Below are positions 1-12,900 of a stretch of 64,000 bases of DNA, piece after piece (positions within the stretch are counted from its first letter, which is position 1; every line of letters starts with the position of its first letter). The stretch spans positions 2,356,001 through 2,420,000 of the forward strand of contig JAGYXB010000051.1 of assembly GCA_022495005.1 (NCBI GenBank). The letters are read 5' to 3'. Below the pieces are notes generated by a model. It saw only the letters and a program-made list of their open reading frames with translations. It ran no database searches and was not told the origin of the DNA. The stretch is from Rhyacophila brunnea (taxonomy: Eukaryota; Arthropoda; Insecta; Trichoptera; Rhyacophilidae). The position numbers and the translations under genes are program-made.

Positions 1-1708
1 GGTATACCTTTTCAATGAAACTTTGTAAGAAGGTTTCGTTCTCTCTAGTGGGTAGCTATATTCGCTCAAGATTTTCAAAAAAAAATCCAGAAACACCAAA
101 TTAAAAACATATAAATAACTTCCAAGGATATTCGCGCACCCGGAAAGCCCCTTGCAAGTCAGCTAACTAGGAAAGTTTATTAACTACCTACTGCTAAAGT
201 TGTAATTTGGGCATTTTCTATCCAAATTGACGGTTACTGGCGAAAGGTTTTTTTTTACTGCGTGATACGATTATTGGATTTTTTTACGATAGCATTGCAC
301 GAACATGTAAATCACCTGTTTAACAGGATAGCTTGTGAAAAGACAAAAAATCTACAATGTAGTATGTGCCTAGTCTAATAAGTTTTCACTTGTGAAAATA
401 CAATATTTATGTATATATATATACAATATATTAGTTATGACTAGAGTTGGGTATTTTCCGAGAAAATCTCAATCTCGAGATTCGGGATTTCCCGAAATGA
501 TGAAATTTTGAATTCTTGAGATTCGGGATTTCCAGAAAAGTATTCTTGAGAATTCTCGAGATATCGGGAAATTAAAAAAAAACCTGTTAAAATCCTTTAA
601 AAATTCGCAATGTGGAATTGAATCATAATTATGCAGAATATGTGCAAATATTGTCGAGATATTTAGTTAGATGATAAACAATAAATATATCAAACGCTTA
701 TGGTATTTGTATCAAAAAACAGTCAAAGCAACGATGATGGCTCAATTCACGACATGTCACAATTTCACATGTTTGTTTATAAACATGTTTCAATTCTTAT
801 CCGCCAACTTAGAAAAATAATATCTGGCTACCTACCTATCATATTATCTAAAAGTTTGAGAAATGCCATACAAAGTTTTGACACTAAAATTTCATACGGG
901 TTTCTCTTGTTATGTTCAAATTGGGTATAATTAGAATTAATAAATTCTGTTAAGCCAAAAACAATATTGAATGAAAATGATAATGCAATGAATTGCTTTC
1001 TTTAACTTATTTCATGTTTTTATTTATACTCTTACCCAGCATTATCAACAACGTTTTTCTAGGTTGGAAAATTCACACCAGGCATAGCGTTTTCGACACC
1101 GTAAATAGCTTAACTTCTTACAAAAAAGTTAGAATATTACATGCAGGAAAATCAGCATTAATAAATTATCATACCAGAAAGCGCTTTAAAGAGTATTGTA
1201 AAAACTACTAGTCAAATTCATCACAAATCGATAGGACCCACATAGCTTAGTAGGTAGTAACTTGGGCGCGAATTCCAGGAGCGCGGTATGGAATCCTGCT
1301 GGGCATTATATTTTTTTCAACAAGTTTAATTAAGTAATTATAAGTTTTTTCTAGTGGTTATATATTTTTCAAATTATGTAAGTATGTTCAATAATTGATT
1401 TTATGAATTATTCGTTGCATAAAAAAATGTCACATACAATATTAAACTCGTGACCAAATTTCGTACATGCATTAATTTTTAGTTATTTAAAATATTTATT
1501 CATTTCGAAAGAATAAATAATAATAAATAATAAATAAATAACGTAGTACTTCTTTTGTTATTATTTATTTGACATTTTTTTATCGTTATCCTCGTAAATT
1601 TCATATTGCAATGAATAAATATCGATAATAAAAAAAGCTTCCAGTTTTCTGAGAGCTTTTTCTGTGAATACACACGCCTCCACTGTCTACCTACAGTATG
1701 ACCGAAAA

Positions 1709-1972
1709 TATAATATCGTCACTGTTCTGGCAGAAAATACTAATTCGAAAAAATGACATATTGAGTTAGTACCAAAATGTTCCTTATTTCAAACTTTACC
1801 GTCTGAAAACCTTCTTAATAAATAAACAGTCTTTATTTTAAAGTCATCCTTTTTACGATTTCTTAATAAACTCACATGATAGACCATTTCAAACATTTTA
1901 ACAACTTCAAAGTCAAATTACTCAAAACTAGTATTCTCCAGTTAGTGTGTTCTGCCAGAACAGAGACGATAT
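1709..1972. repeat. Small TIR element
   Basis: ATATCGTCACTGTTCTGGCA near 1709-1735 is mirrored by TGCCAGAACAGAGACGATAT near 1951-1970. The interior is non-coding. Confidence 0.5.
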
Positions 1973-3186
1973 ATAAGTATCATCCTACCATTATCGTTAT
2001 GATTCAAAGGTTTAGGCTCTTTAGGGAACTTTAAGGAATGGTTACATAGAATTTTCTTGTCGTGTAAAAGTATAGCCGTTTTACTTCGGCGTAGTCCAGT
2101 TAGCATCCAAACTCCTAACGAATTAGGTATATAATAATAGACTGTGCTTTTTCCAAGTACGTGTGTACCTACACCCAATTTACTTCACACGGTCTGTTAT
2201 CTATAATAGACTTGCTTATACCGATGTATTTGGTATTTTTATGTTCAGTTTGAGGCCGAATTTCTATTATTACAGGAAAGTAATTACGTTTTACTAGATT
2301 CTTTAAATAGAAAAGTACGCTTTTTTAATCGATAAAATAACAGGTAAGCAGGTAGGCACCTGAAACATGGCAGGCTGTATTTTCGTTTTTCGCATATAAA
2401 TCACGTCGCGTGTTCATATTTCAGGCATTATTTTCGGTGAATTAACGATTCGTGTAAAGATTAATTGAAATAAAATTATACTAGATTAAACATCCATGCG
2501 ATATAATTATGTAAGCATAATCTTATATTACAAATCTAAATGTTACATGTCCAGTTCAATTAATAATATATTTTGACCTATATAATTATTTGCAATAGGT
2601 ACCTATCTATCTAGTATTTTATACTTTAATCTAGTAAATAGTGATTTTAAATTATAAAATATCTAAATTTCCTTATTACAGACGATATTGTGTACAGTTG
2701 TAGAAAATAAAACCATAATATATATATTGCTAAGGTAATTGTAACTCCACGAAACACCCTATACTAAAATATTATTGTAAATATAAATATGTATAATATG
2801 TCTGGGTTGCCCCACTGTAGTGTAGTTGGAAAAGCGCACGTTTATGAAGATCTGACAAAAAAAACGTGTTTTGTTTTTATATCTGTTTGACCCAATGAGG
2901 GATTCAATCTATTGTGGAATGGCTAACAACTGTTATTAGAGTTATCCGGGACTTTTCCTAACATAATGTGGTAATACCGTAACATATTCTACGTTGTCCC
3001 TTTTCAGAACGATTGGAAGTGTACTAACGGTAGATGGCCAACTACATTCAGGCCGCGGCACGAAATTGTGAATTTATAAAATGGTAATACGTTAATAATT
3101 AATATGAATGAAAAATGCAATCGAAAATCTTCATTTACTGCGAACATGTTACCGCATTGCATTCGAAATTTAACAATAAACTAGCA

Positions 3187-3605
3187 CTACCTAGAGGGAA
3201 TGGGACAACTGGGCGCCAGGACAGTTGGACGCCGCACTGTCGTAGATACGTAAACAGAACGTAGACGAGAAATTTTAATCAGTTTCTATCTACTACTTAG
3301 TAGTTTTAATTCATTTTACTCTTAACATAATGTTTTTTTTATTGCGGATTGAGAATTACCATGCCTAAGGCTTTATATAAAAATAAAAAACTCTTTTTTC
3401 GTTGGAACTTAAACATATGCACGATTAAATCATTATTTACGTATGCATATTTAAATTCTGATCAACTATTAAATCATAATATAATATAACAATTTAAATA
3501 TAAATATTATTTTTTTAAAAGTACCTAACGTCTATTTATTTTCGAACTGCGTGGCGTCCAGTTGCCCCATTTGGCGCCAAATCGTCCTAGACCCCTACCT
3601 AGAAT
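3187..3605. repeat. TIR element just upstream of Sur exon E1
   Basis: Left end has GGCGCCAGGACAGTTGGACGCC; right end has the inverted GGCGTCCAGTTGCCCC and GGCGCC. It ends about 145 bp before exon E1. Confidence 0.55.
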
Positions 3606-3748
3606 CTAGGTGGCCTTGCTAACGGTACAATGACCAGCATATATGCCTATAATCCAAATATCTTCTTCAATAATACAGATCTGTAATTGGATTTGATCAC
3701 AACATCTTCGTAATTCTAATAAATTGTATTTCCCTTTTTTAATTGTAG

Positions 3749-3994
3749 CTTCGTTTAAAGAAATGCTCTTATGGCATAAATAGAAAATACAGTAGCGATA
3801 CAACGGATAAGAATTCTTGCTACAAACATAATGCGGCAAACGCATTTTCCCAGATGACATTTTGGTGGTTGAATCTACTTCTGTGGCAAGGCTATAAAGA
3901 GCCACTGGAATTGGAGGACCTTGGAAATTTACCAACCGAAGAAAATGCCTCTACACAGTTCAAACGTTTTGTCAAGATATACGACAAAGAAAAG
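3749..3994 (+). CDS. Sur: Sur exon E1 (L0 linker)
   Basis: Acceptor TTGTAG ends at 3748 and donor GTATTT starts at 3995; 82 codons, phase 0 at both ends. It contains [18 protein letters not shown] followed by [11 protein letters not shown], which matches the L0 segment that precedes TMD1 in ABCC proteins. The first residues are rich in Lys, Ser and Asn. The upstream exon was not found in the window. Confidence 0.82.
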
Positions 3995-6900
3995 GTATTT
4001 TCTATCAGGTTATTACATATTTTTTAGCAAAAATATTGATCTATGTAAGGTTTTTGTGAGGAATAAAAATAAATGATAATCGTTCATTATAAATGGATTT
4101 AACAACATTTTGGCATCGATCAAAATATATTTAAATCGACTTGAAATTATAAATTTACATAATATAATAAATAATCCATAAAACAATTCATGATTTTCTT
4201 GTTGCAATATTATATCATTTTTTAATTAATGTACCTACATAATTAGTTTACATTGCAATATATATTTTTAACGTGAACTCGTACAATTTTTCACATTAGT
4301 TTAATTCGTATTTATACCTAAATTCTTTCGGTTATTATTAAATATTTTAAAATCACAAAACATCTAGAATGTGTTTGGCGGCATAGTTTGGAAAATTCAA
4401 AGAAATGTGCACGTTAGTATTAAAGCACATGTCCGGAAAATTGTACATACGTAGTTCGCTGTACCACAGATCACCGTGAGTGGTTTTATCGGAAACACAC
4501 GGCTGAATTTCATTGAGATCGAATTAGTGTATAAATAACACCCTTAGAAATACACAATAAAACCCTCCGGAATACAAGTGAAATACAGGAGAAATAGGTA
4601 AGTAAATTGGAAATACAATCATATCGTATATATTTCTTTATATAGAATTATGAATGATTCAAAAATAGGTTAGCAAGTAGGTTCTCGTGAAATGCTCCGC
4701 AATCAACGCGTCATTTTTTGATCTCAATGTAGCTCATAGCACAGTGATCTGTTGGTACAGCGAACTGCACTGAGACGTATAATTTACACGCAACCGATGA
4801 ATATAAATAGCCATATAATAAAATGAATTATGGTGGTAATTAAGTATACACAATTTAAATTTTTGCTGCCATTTTAGTATTATAATATATTCCAATTGAA
4901 AAAGGGTAAGTTTAACTTCAAATTGGTATTCAGATTTCAGAACAATAAAATACATTATTTATTAAATTGAAAATAAATAAAACCAGACTGTAATTATATA
5001 AAATTGATTTATTTTTTAAATTCGTAATTTAAAATTTAATTAGTTACGTAATTAAATTTAAATAATTAGGACATACTTATTAATCATAGCAAACTTCATG
5101 CTTTTATACAAAATAACACTGAAGAATAAAAAAACATGTTTTTTATTATTATTTCAGGCTTCTTCAAAGGGATCACAAAGAAAAACCTCTCTATGGAAAT
5201 GCTTTTTTCAATATATCTGGCCAAACTATTGTTTGGGGGGCATTTTCAAATTACTTGGGGATGGTGTGGGATTGGTTGGTCCTCTAGGAATATCTGTCAT
5301 CATTGACTACACTGCCACATACAATAGTCACAACTCTACCAGTAATCTTACACACAGCATTCCTATCATGGGTCTTAAAAATGAAAAACTATATTACTCC
5401 AGCACGATAGAGGAGTTCTTTAGTAATGGATACATTATGGGTATTGTTGTGTTTTTGGCAGCGATTGCCCAAGGAACATTGTCGCAAAGCTCTACACATT
5501 TTGTAAATATCGAAGGTATACGGTTAAAGTCTTCAATTCAGGTAATTTAAAGATTTTATAATTACATTTTGAGAAACATAAATCATTCAACATTTTCAGT
5601 ACATAATGTAGAACAATCAAACTTGCATGCTATCGAAGTAATCAGTGCAAGTAGTGAATAGCTTGCTTGTCACTTGCTTATGAAGATCATATTCTTTTCT
5701 TTCTTTTGACCATGTCCGATCCTGATAGGATCATATGGGCCTCCACAGAGTGGATGTTTGTATTAACAGATTTTATTTTTACGAGAAATGGATGTCAGCC
5801 ACTTGCTCAACCTATTAGGTCCATACTCAGACTCATACACAAATTGAAAAACAATATGTGTTCTTTCCAGACCCAGGATAATATTACACAACATTTAATA
5901 ACAAAACTTCGTTTTTGAATATAGGTACATAATTTGCAATACGTCAAAAATTAGGAAATGTTCAATAACGATCACCTTCTATCTGCATTCTTAAATCATG
6001 TGTATTATTCATTGAATAGTTTAATTAAATATTATTAGCAACTGCAAGTACTTATGTTTAAAAAAACTAAAATTTTGGAATATCCTAACTCCACCTTGAT
6101 TCAAAATCACAAAAGATGCATTGTTGTTAGTGAATTTCGGTGTAGCTAAAATCCGTTTGATGCCGGCTTGAATCTCGCTCGATTTTCTAATAGTATGTTT
6201 TTGGGGTTTGTTAAATTATATTGTTTACTTATTGAAATATACGTTTGCTTATTTTTTAGTCGCTGATCTACGATAAATACCTTCGACTTGCCCAGTGGTC
6301 CGCGAATGATGTCCAGACGAATATACCAGACGACTCCGCAAAATCCTTCGAAGGAATTATTAAATCGGAAGAAAAAGATGCTTCCTCCAATACGAAAAAA
6401 CGTTTGAGTATTATGAAGGACGAAAATGTAGATGGCAGCTCAATCACGAATTTGATTTCGGAAGATTCTTTTAATATCATGTCTTTTGTGTGGATCGGAC
6501 ATTACATCTGGGCAATTCCGCTTAAGGTTAAAGCCATGTTAAATAAGTATTCAATTGTGATTAATGTATAATAATATTGATGATAGTAAGACAAAAATCA
6601 CAAAATAAGTTAACAACAGTCTCCGGTTCGGAACTTGTAGTACTTTACGATGTGTTTCATGGTATTAATTTCATTAATCATTACACTCGCAAAGTGAGGA
6701 TTCTTCCAAACTCAACTTATGCACCATATTAACACTTCATATGGAATTCCTATATTACCGATATTCGCTTCAGAATATCGGTAATATAGGAAAAAATAGT
6801 TAATATCACCGCCATTTGGTTTTTAATTTAACATTTTGTTATTATTTAATCATTTCGAATACCGTTAACTAATTTGTATGGTTTCAGATAGGCGTTCTGA

Positions 6901-9900
6901 TGTATTTCTTATACCAGAAGCTTGGAATAAGTGCCATCATCGGTGCCGCGGTGTGCATCTTCATAATGACCCCTCTCCAGTTTCTCATTGGCAAGTCGAT
7001 GTCCAGTAATTCGAAGAAAACTGCCGAGCGAAGCGATATGAGAATGATGAAAATCAACGAGGTCCTACAGGGAATCAAGATTTTGAAAATGCATTCTTGG
7101 GAATTCCTATACTGCGATAGAGTTTTAGAGACCAGAGAAAAAGAACTCGAACTTCTTAATAAAGATTCTTTTTATTGGGCGCTAATAAGTGAGTAGATAT
7201 TATAAATTTTCTTTCTACTTGTAATAATATTATACGACATAAAATAAGTTAGATTATTGCAATCGTCCTAAATTATTTTTAAGGAGTTCAATATACCGGT
7301 ATCGTGCGCTGTGCGGTGACTTTTACTTATAGGGATGCTAAAAAATAAACATGATAATAATATAGCTTCTTAACATTTGCTACAGATTATCTAAGGTTTT
7401 ACACCTAATTTAGTTTTGTCAGATGAAGTAATATGGTGGGTGGTATTACGGTATAATAGCTTTAATATATTAAAAAAATATTTATATTTCTATATTATAA
7501 TTTCTACATTATAAATATACAATAAATATTAAATACATACCAACTAGGTTATTATATAATATTTTATCAATTATTTCTGGGAATGCTTCGCATCTGCAGC
7601 ACCTATGAACCGCACGCCCCTACAATTTACGTATTCATTTTTTCATACATAATGTTGTACTGATGAAAAGAGTGGATTAGAATATATTTATTCAGTGTTT
7701 CGGAAACTGTGGTACGTTTACGCCTGGAGATACTCGAAACTTATAAAGAGGTACGCATTTGGACCTTTTTTCGTAAAAAAAAAATTGAGTTATCAGCGAT
7801 TCATGCGGTATGTCCCAACTGTAATATAATAATAATTATATTATGTATATTTATAATATCATTTTTGCCTGTGTGCATTTAATAAATTTGCCAAATTGTC
7901 ATTGACCAAAAATACTGTAATTTAATTCAAGAGTACCTAATATGAAAAATAAAACTTATATATTTTTTTATCTACATCACAGAATACCTAGAAAAGACTC
8001 TCATGTCAGTGGATCTATTATATATACAAGGCGGCTATCGGCAGCTATCGATGGTAGTTTATCATATGTTATATACATATGCCAAATCAATTACAATTAA
8101 AATTCATAACAGTGAAATGCTTCGGACACACATCTATTAAAAAATATTGTTTTTTTGACCGACTTGGATTCGAACCCACATATATTGCAATCCGGGCGAA
8201 TACTTTACCGATTAGGCTACTTACTCAAGTACCATTTCCAAAAAGACACACATTTGTGGTACATACCTAACTATTCTTCAATTCAACAGTTGCAAACATC
8301 TTTTGTAATAAAATTATTCTAAATAATATTTTTTTTTAATAAGTACCTATATACTTATGTAAGACTGTTTCAAACTATGCATTTTCCACAAAGAATGTTA
8401 CATTCTTAAATCTTATATTATTAGTGAGTTTATCTTCTCTGATCCAGTTTTTTTCACCATTAAGAATTAAAGAATTTTAATATGTGACTATTTTAATACG
8501 GTCGTTATATTTTCGATGTAAATGTGCATACCTTGTGTAAAGGCTTAACACTCATTTCCATTAATTAATTAATGAATTAATTGGAGTATCATTTATTCCA
8601 TTTTACAAAATGATAATATAAGATTTATTCGATTCTACAAATTGTTTTATTGGTTGATAGCTATTTGTGACAACCAAAATAGCAATCAACTAATAAATCA
8701 AACTGTAAAATTTAAATTATTATTTAAAATATTTTTCATGTTTATTTTCCAGCATTCTTGACTCATGCATCATCAGTTCTAATAACACTGTTGACGTTTG
8801 GAATATATTTTGTGTTAGAAGAAGAACAAATGACGCCCGCAAACGTTTTCAGTGGTTTGGCACTCTTCAATCAGCTGACCGTACCGCTATTCATATTTCC
8901 GGTGACAGTTCCTATTGTTATTTCGGCACTGGTAAGCATTATATTATTCTATATATAGACAGTTTTCTTATCGATTGGGTATACTACTTTTTTCCCACAA
9001 GTTTGAACCTTGAAATTCACCGGAATCTCATAGTTTCATACGAACTCTTTTGAAGCAATATTTTTTCACAACATTTACCAAACTTTATCATAAATAAATA
9101 CGGAAAATGTTAAAAGATTATTTGAAGACATTATGAACTAGTTTTATTTGTATAATATAATAGTGTTTATTGATTTTTTTACATATTATACCCACCTGCA
9201 TATCATAAAATATTTATAACTAATTGTATGTGTAGGTATACAATAACCCGTAACAATAATATAATACATGGTGGCCATTTTCGCTGTAGTTCGAGATTTT
9301 CTTGCGTCAACAGATTGTACCAAAATTCCCAGTATTTTTCGATACCGAAATACCGGTTTTAAAAATCAGACAATACCGATATTTTCGGTATTGAAAATGG
9401 AAACAAAATGACGTATTGATTAACATAAATGACTTAACAGGACTGTAATTTTATGTCGGGTTATGTGATGTCTGGTTTACTTCCGTGGCCCTTCATCGTT
9501 CTTGTGACCACCAATGATACATGCTATAAAATATTAATATTTTAAAAAGTTTTTTACAAATATTATTATTATTGGTAGATACTTTTGTTTTTTGTAATTG
9601 TTTTACGAATACCGGTTTTCAATAGGAAATGCCGGTATTGGTATTTTAATTAGAAATCGCAATCCCTATAAATATTATTGATAAAATAATATAATTTGTT
9701 TTAACTCTTTACAACATTTTAAAAGACTTATGGTATAAATTCGTAAATAAACCAATTTAGCAAGGGCGATCTCTTAATTAGTTAGCACTTGGGGCGTTTA
9801 TACACCACATGCCGTCTTTGGGTTTAATCACTGTAATGGCTTTAATTGACAATTTTAGGAGGAAACATAATGTTGAACATACATAAATTGAAAACATCTT

Positions 9901-12900
9901 TTGCATATACACACTAGAAAAAATCTTTTTGTAGAAAAAATATACGACACCCGACGGGATTTGACCCTGTATTTGCTGGGTTTACGCCAGTGTGATTTCC
10001 CAATTAAGCTACGGGCATACTAGTTAATTATAACGATTTTAACTAGTAATTGTTACATGAAATGCGTTTTAGTATATTAAATTAAGGTAGGTATTTTAGT
10101 GTGTATATGCATGAGATGTCTTCAAATTATGTATGTTCAATATATAGAATGTTACATTCTCAAATCTTGTGTCTTATTCGTTGAATAAAAAGATAGTTTA
10201 TTTTTTTATGAAAAATATGTCATTATGAATTTTTGTTTAGTTAACAATGTCCTTCTGAGTGAAGGATACTGGTCTTGAGATGTGGATTTATATTATACTG
10301 TGTTTCATTGTTATTAATAAAATTTATTGTTTAGATTAGTACCAAACGTCTGGATGAATTCCTGGAATCGCCTGAGATTAACGAAAAACGAGATTTATGC
10401 AAAACCAACAGCAGCACGGACATATTGAATACGGAAAAAGATGACAAAACTTCAGAAAACGGAATACAGTCTGACACTAAAAGAAGTCCATCCTATTTTC
10501 TGACTAATATTGAAGAAATCGAAGAGGAAAATGAAACTGAAGAAATTTTCACAGAAATCAATTCCGATAAAGAGAGTGTTTCAGGATCCTCGATCGAAGA
10601 TGTGAATGTCGTCAATGACGAACCACACGCGGTGAAGATGACAAAAGGACTTTTTGCTTGGGGCTCTGGAGAGGATGCTCTGAGTAAAATATCGATTATT
10701 GATTGTGTGAATATTCCAAAAGGCAAGCTAACGATGGTCGTTGGAAAAACAGGAAGCGGGAAGTCATCATTTTTATCAGCGTTAATCGGAGAAATGAATC
10801 AGTTAGAAGGGAAGGTGACTTGGGGGAGGTACGTTTAATTATGACCTTTTTTATTTTTCGCTATTAACATTATTTTAAGTACGTTCTAAATAAAGGTCGT
10901 ACAAAGTTTATTAGCCCAATGTTTAGAACTCGTTAAATATACAATTTATGAGATTAAAAATTAATAATATTTTTAATGATGTACCTACCCATAACAATAT
11001 GTAGGTAATATATATATATATTATGTATGTGTATGTGAACAAAAACGTAATATTATTGCAGAATAGGAAATGGTTTCATTACCAACACGTTTAATTCAAT
11101 GACAAAAATAGTAAACCGTTATTTTGACGATCTTAGGTAAATATATGACTGCGAACGACTATTTTTGTCGTTGAATTAATAAAAATCGGAATAAAAACAT
11201 TATTTTTGTAATGGTTTGACTGAAGTATGTATAAGATTCTCTTTACAACTACGTCATTTATTATCTTAAATTATAAGCCGCAAAAATAAACTGTAAAAAC
11301 ATTATATATTATGTAAGTACTTTTATGTATTACCTACGTGTATAAATTTAAATCGAGTTTTTTTTTTAATTTTATTTATCTGATATGCAGCTATTTTTTT
11401 AAGTTTTATGTATGAAATTTTACACAATTTCAGAAAAATGTTGACTATTCCAGCTTTAGAGACATTGACCAATTTGCAGTATACCAAGAGTATTCCTCCC
11501 TATTCTGGGGCCAGTCACATCAGTTTCCTAATACTTTGAGCCACTTACGTAGGTTGCGTAGTCAAAAGAATTTCCCTTTCTATGTATGCAGCTTTTCTAC
11601 GGTTGATAGTTAGTAGCAATATAAGTTGTTTAATCATATTGGGTCGTTCTAAAATCACCTCCTCATTGGCAATACGATCAGCACAGGATATTTTCAAGGT
11701 ACGCCGGTATAATCACATCTCGACAACGTTCAGCCTCCTCGCCTTTCGCATTCACATGTCGATGTTGTTCATATCTTTCCCTTAATGAAAATTCAAATAT
11801 ATAGAAAATACAATTTTTGTTTTTCACACAAAAAGACCTTTAAAGGTTTTTAACGGAAGATATATAATATTATGAGTGCTTGTAACAGTGTATTTAGGTC
11901 AAACGATTTGAGAAAGCCTAAAACTATGAATTGTTTTTGCAATAATCCAGTGACTCAGCACCATTGGCATATGCTCCACAAAGACCTTGGCTACTCAACG
12001 CGACCATCAGAGACAATGTCACATTGGCAGGCGGTGGTGGAGCACGTCGAACGCGTCGTTACAGGCGCGCGCTCACAGCATGCTCTCTGAGGACCGACCT
12101 CACGGCGTTACCACTCAAAGACCTGACGGAAGTTGGCGAAGGAGGAGCTGCTTTATCGGGAGGGCAGAAACAGCGCGTGGCACTCGCGAGGGCTCTCTAT
12201 TCCCCCGCAAAAGTCTTGCTGCTGGATGATCCTCTCGCTGCGCTGGACCAGCCCGTGGCGCACAAGATATTTGAGAGAGGGATCAAGAAAATGTGCATTG
12301 AAAAGAAAAGAACTGTCATTATGGTTACACATAAGCTTCAGCTATTGTCACATGCAGATCAGGTAAGCACAACCAGTTTTCTCAATATTTATTTTATTAT
12401 TTGAAAAAAAAAATATTTGTTTATTTCTTTTTGTATATATAACTTAGTGTTAATATTTGATGGCTTTATATTTTTTTCTAAACTGCCTTGAACAATTCAT
12501 ATATGTATGTTTTATTTTTATTGTCACTTACTCAAAAACAGAAAAAAATATATGATAAAGTTATAGGAATTCAATGCTCTGGATCTAAATAAATTAAGTA
12601 TCTACACATAATGCTCACTTTTCACTCTTGAATCTCGTAGGTCACTTCTGCTCTTGAAACATTTTTGCCTGCTACCACGAGGGTGGTTTCCAATCCTGAA
12701 GAATTAAAATTTATATGGGCCTGTCAATTACCTACGTGGTCGCAGCCATGGCCTATTCTAGGTCAGAACTGTTTCCTCGAGTCAAGCCTATCAGGCACCA
12801 TTAGCGAGGGGTGCAAGACTAGTAAATGCGCTCCCTAAAGACATATACATTTTCAATAATGTACTTGTTTGATGCAATTTGTTTTTGAAACTTTATTTTA

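Larger units (their letters stand above)
1..3748. other. Region upstream of first visible Sur exon
   Basis: Presumably a Sur intron, since the TMD0 exons are missing. No convincing exon was found. It holds a repeat with two copies of GAGATTCGGGATTTCC (437-580), a tRNA-like degenerate segment (about 1238-1310), an inverted-repeat pair around TCGTC.CTGTTCTGGCAGAA (about 1709-1972) and a TIR element at 3187-3605. The short frames at 700-930 and 993-1211 lack splice support. Confidence 0.5.

Noticed and set aside
700..930. 76-codon open frame
   Set aside because: No homology, splice context or coding bias; a chance frame in AT-rich DNA.
993..1211. Hydrophobic 72-codon frame as a missing TMD0 exon of Sur
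   Set aside because: No acceptor/donor pair gives a frame compatible with exon E1, and composition matches the AT-rich background.
8150..8226. Functional tRNA gene (also 31099-31175, 49655-49730, 52060-52125)
   Set aside because: A/B-box-like motifs are present, but acceptor stems do not pair and SINE bodies follow several of them.
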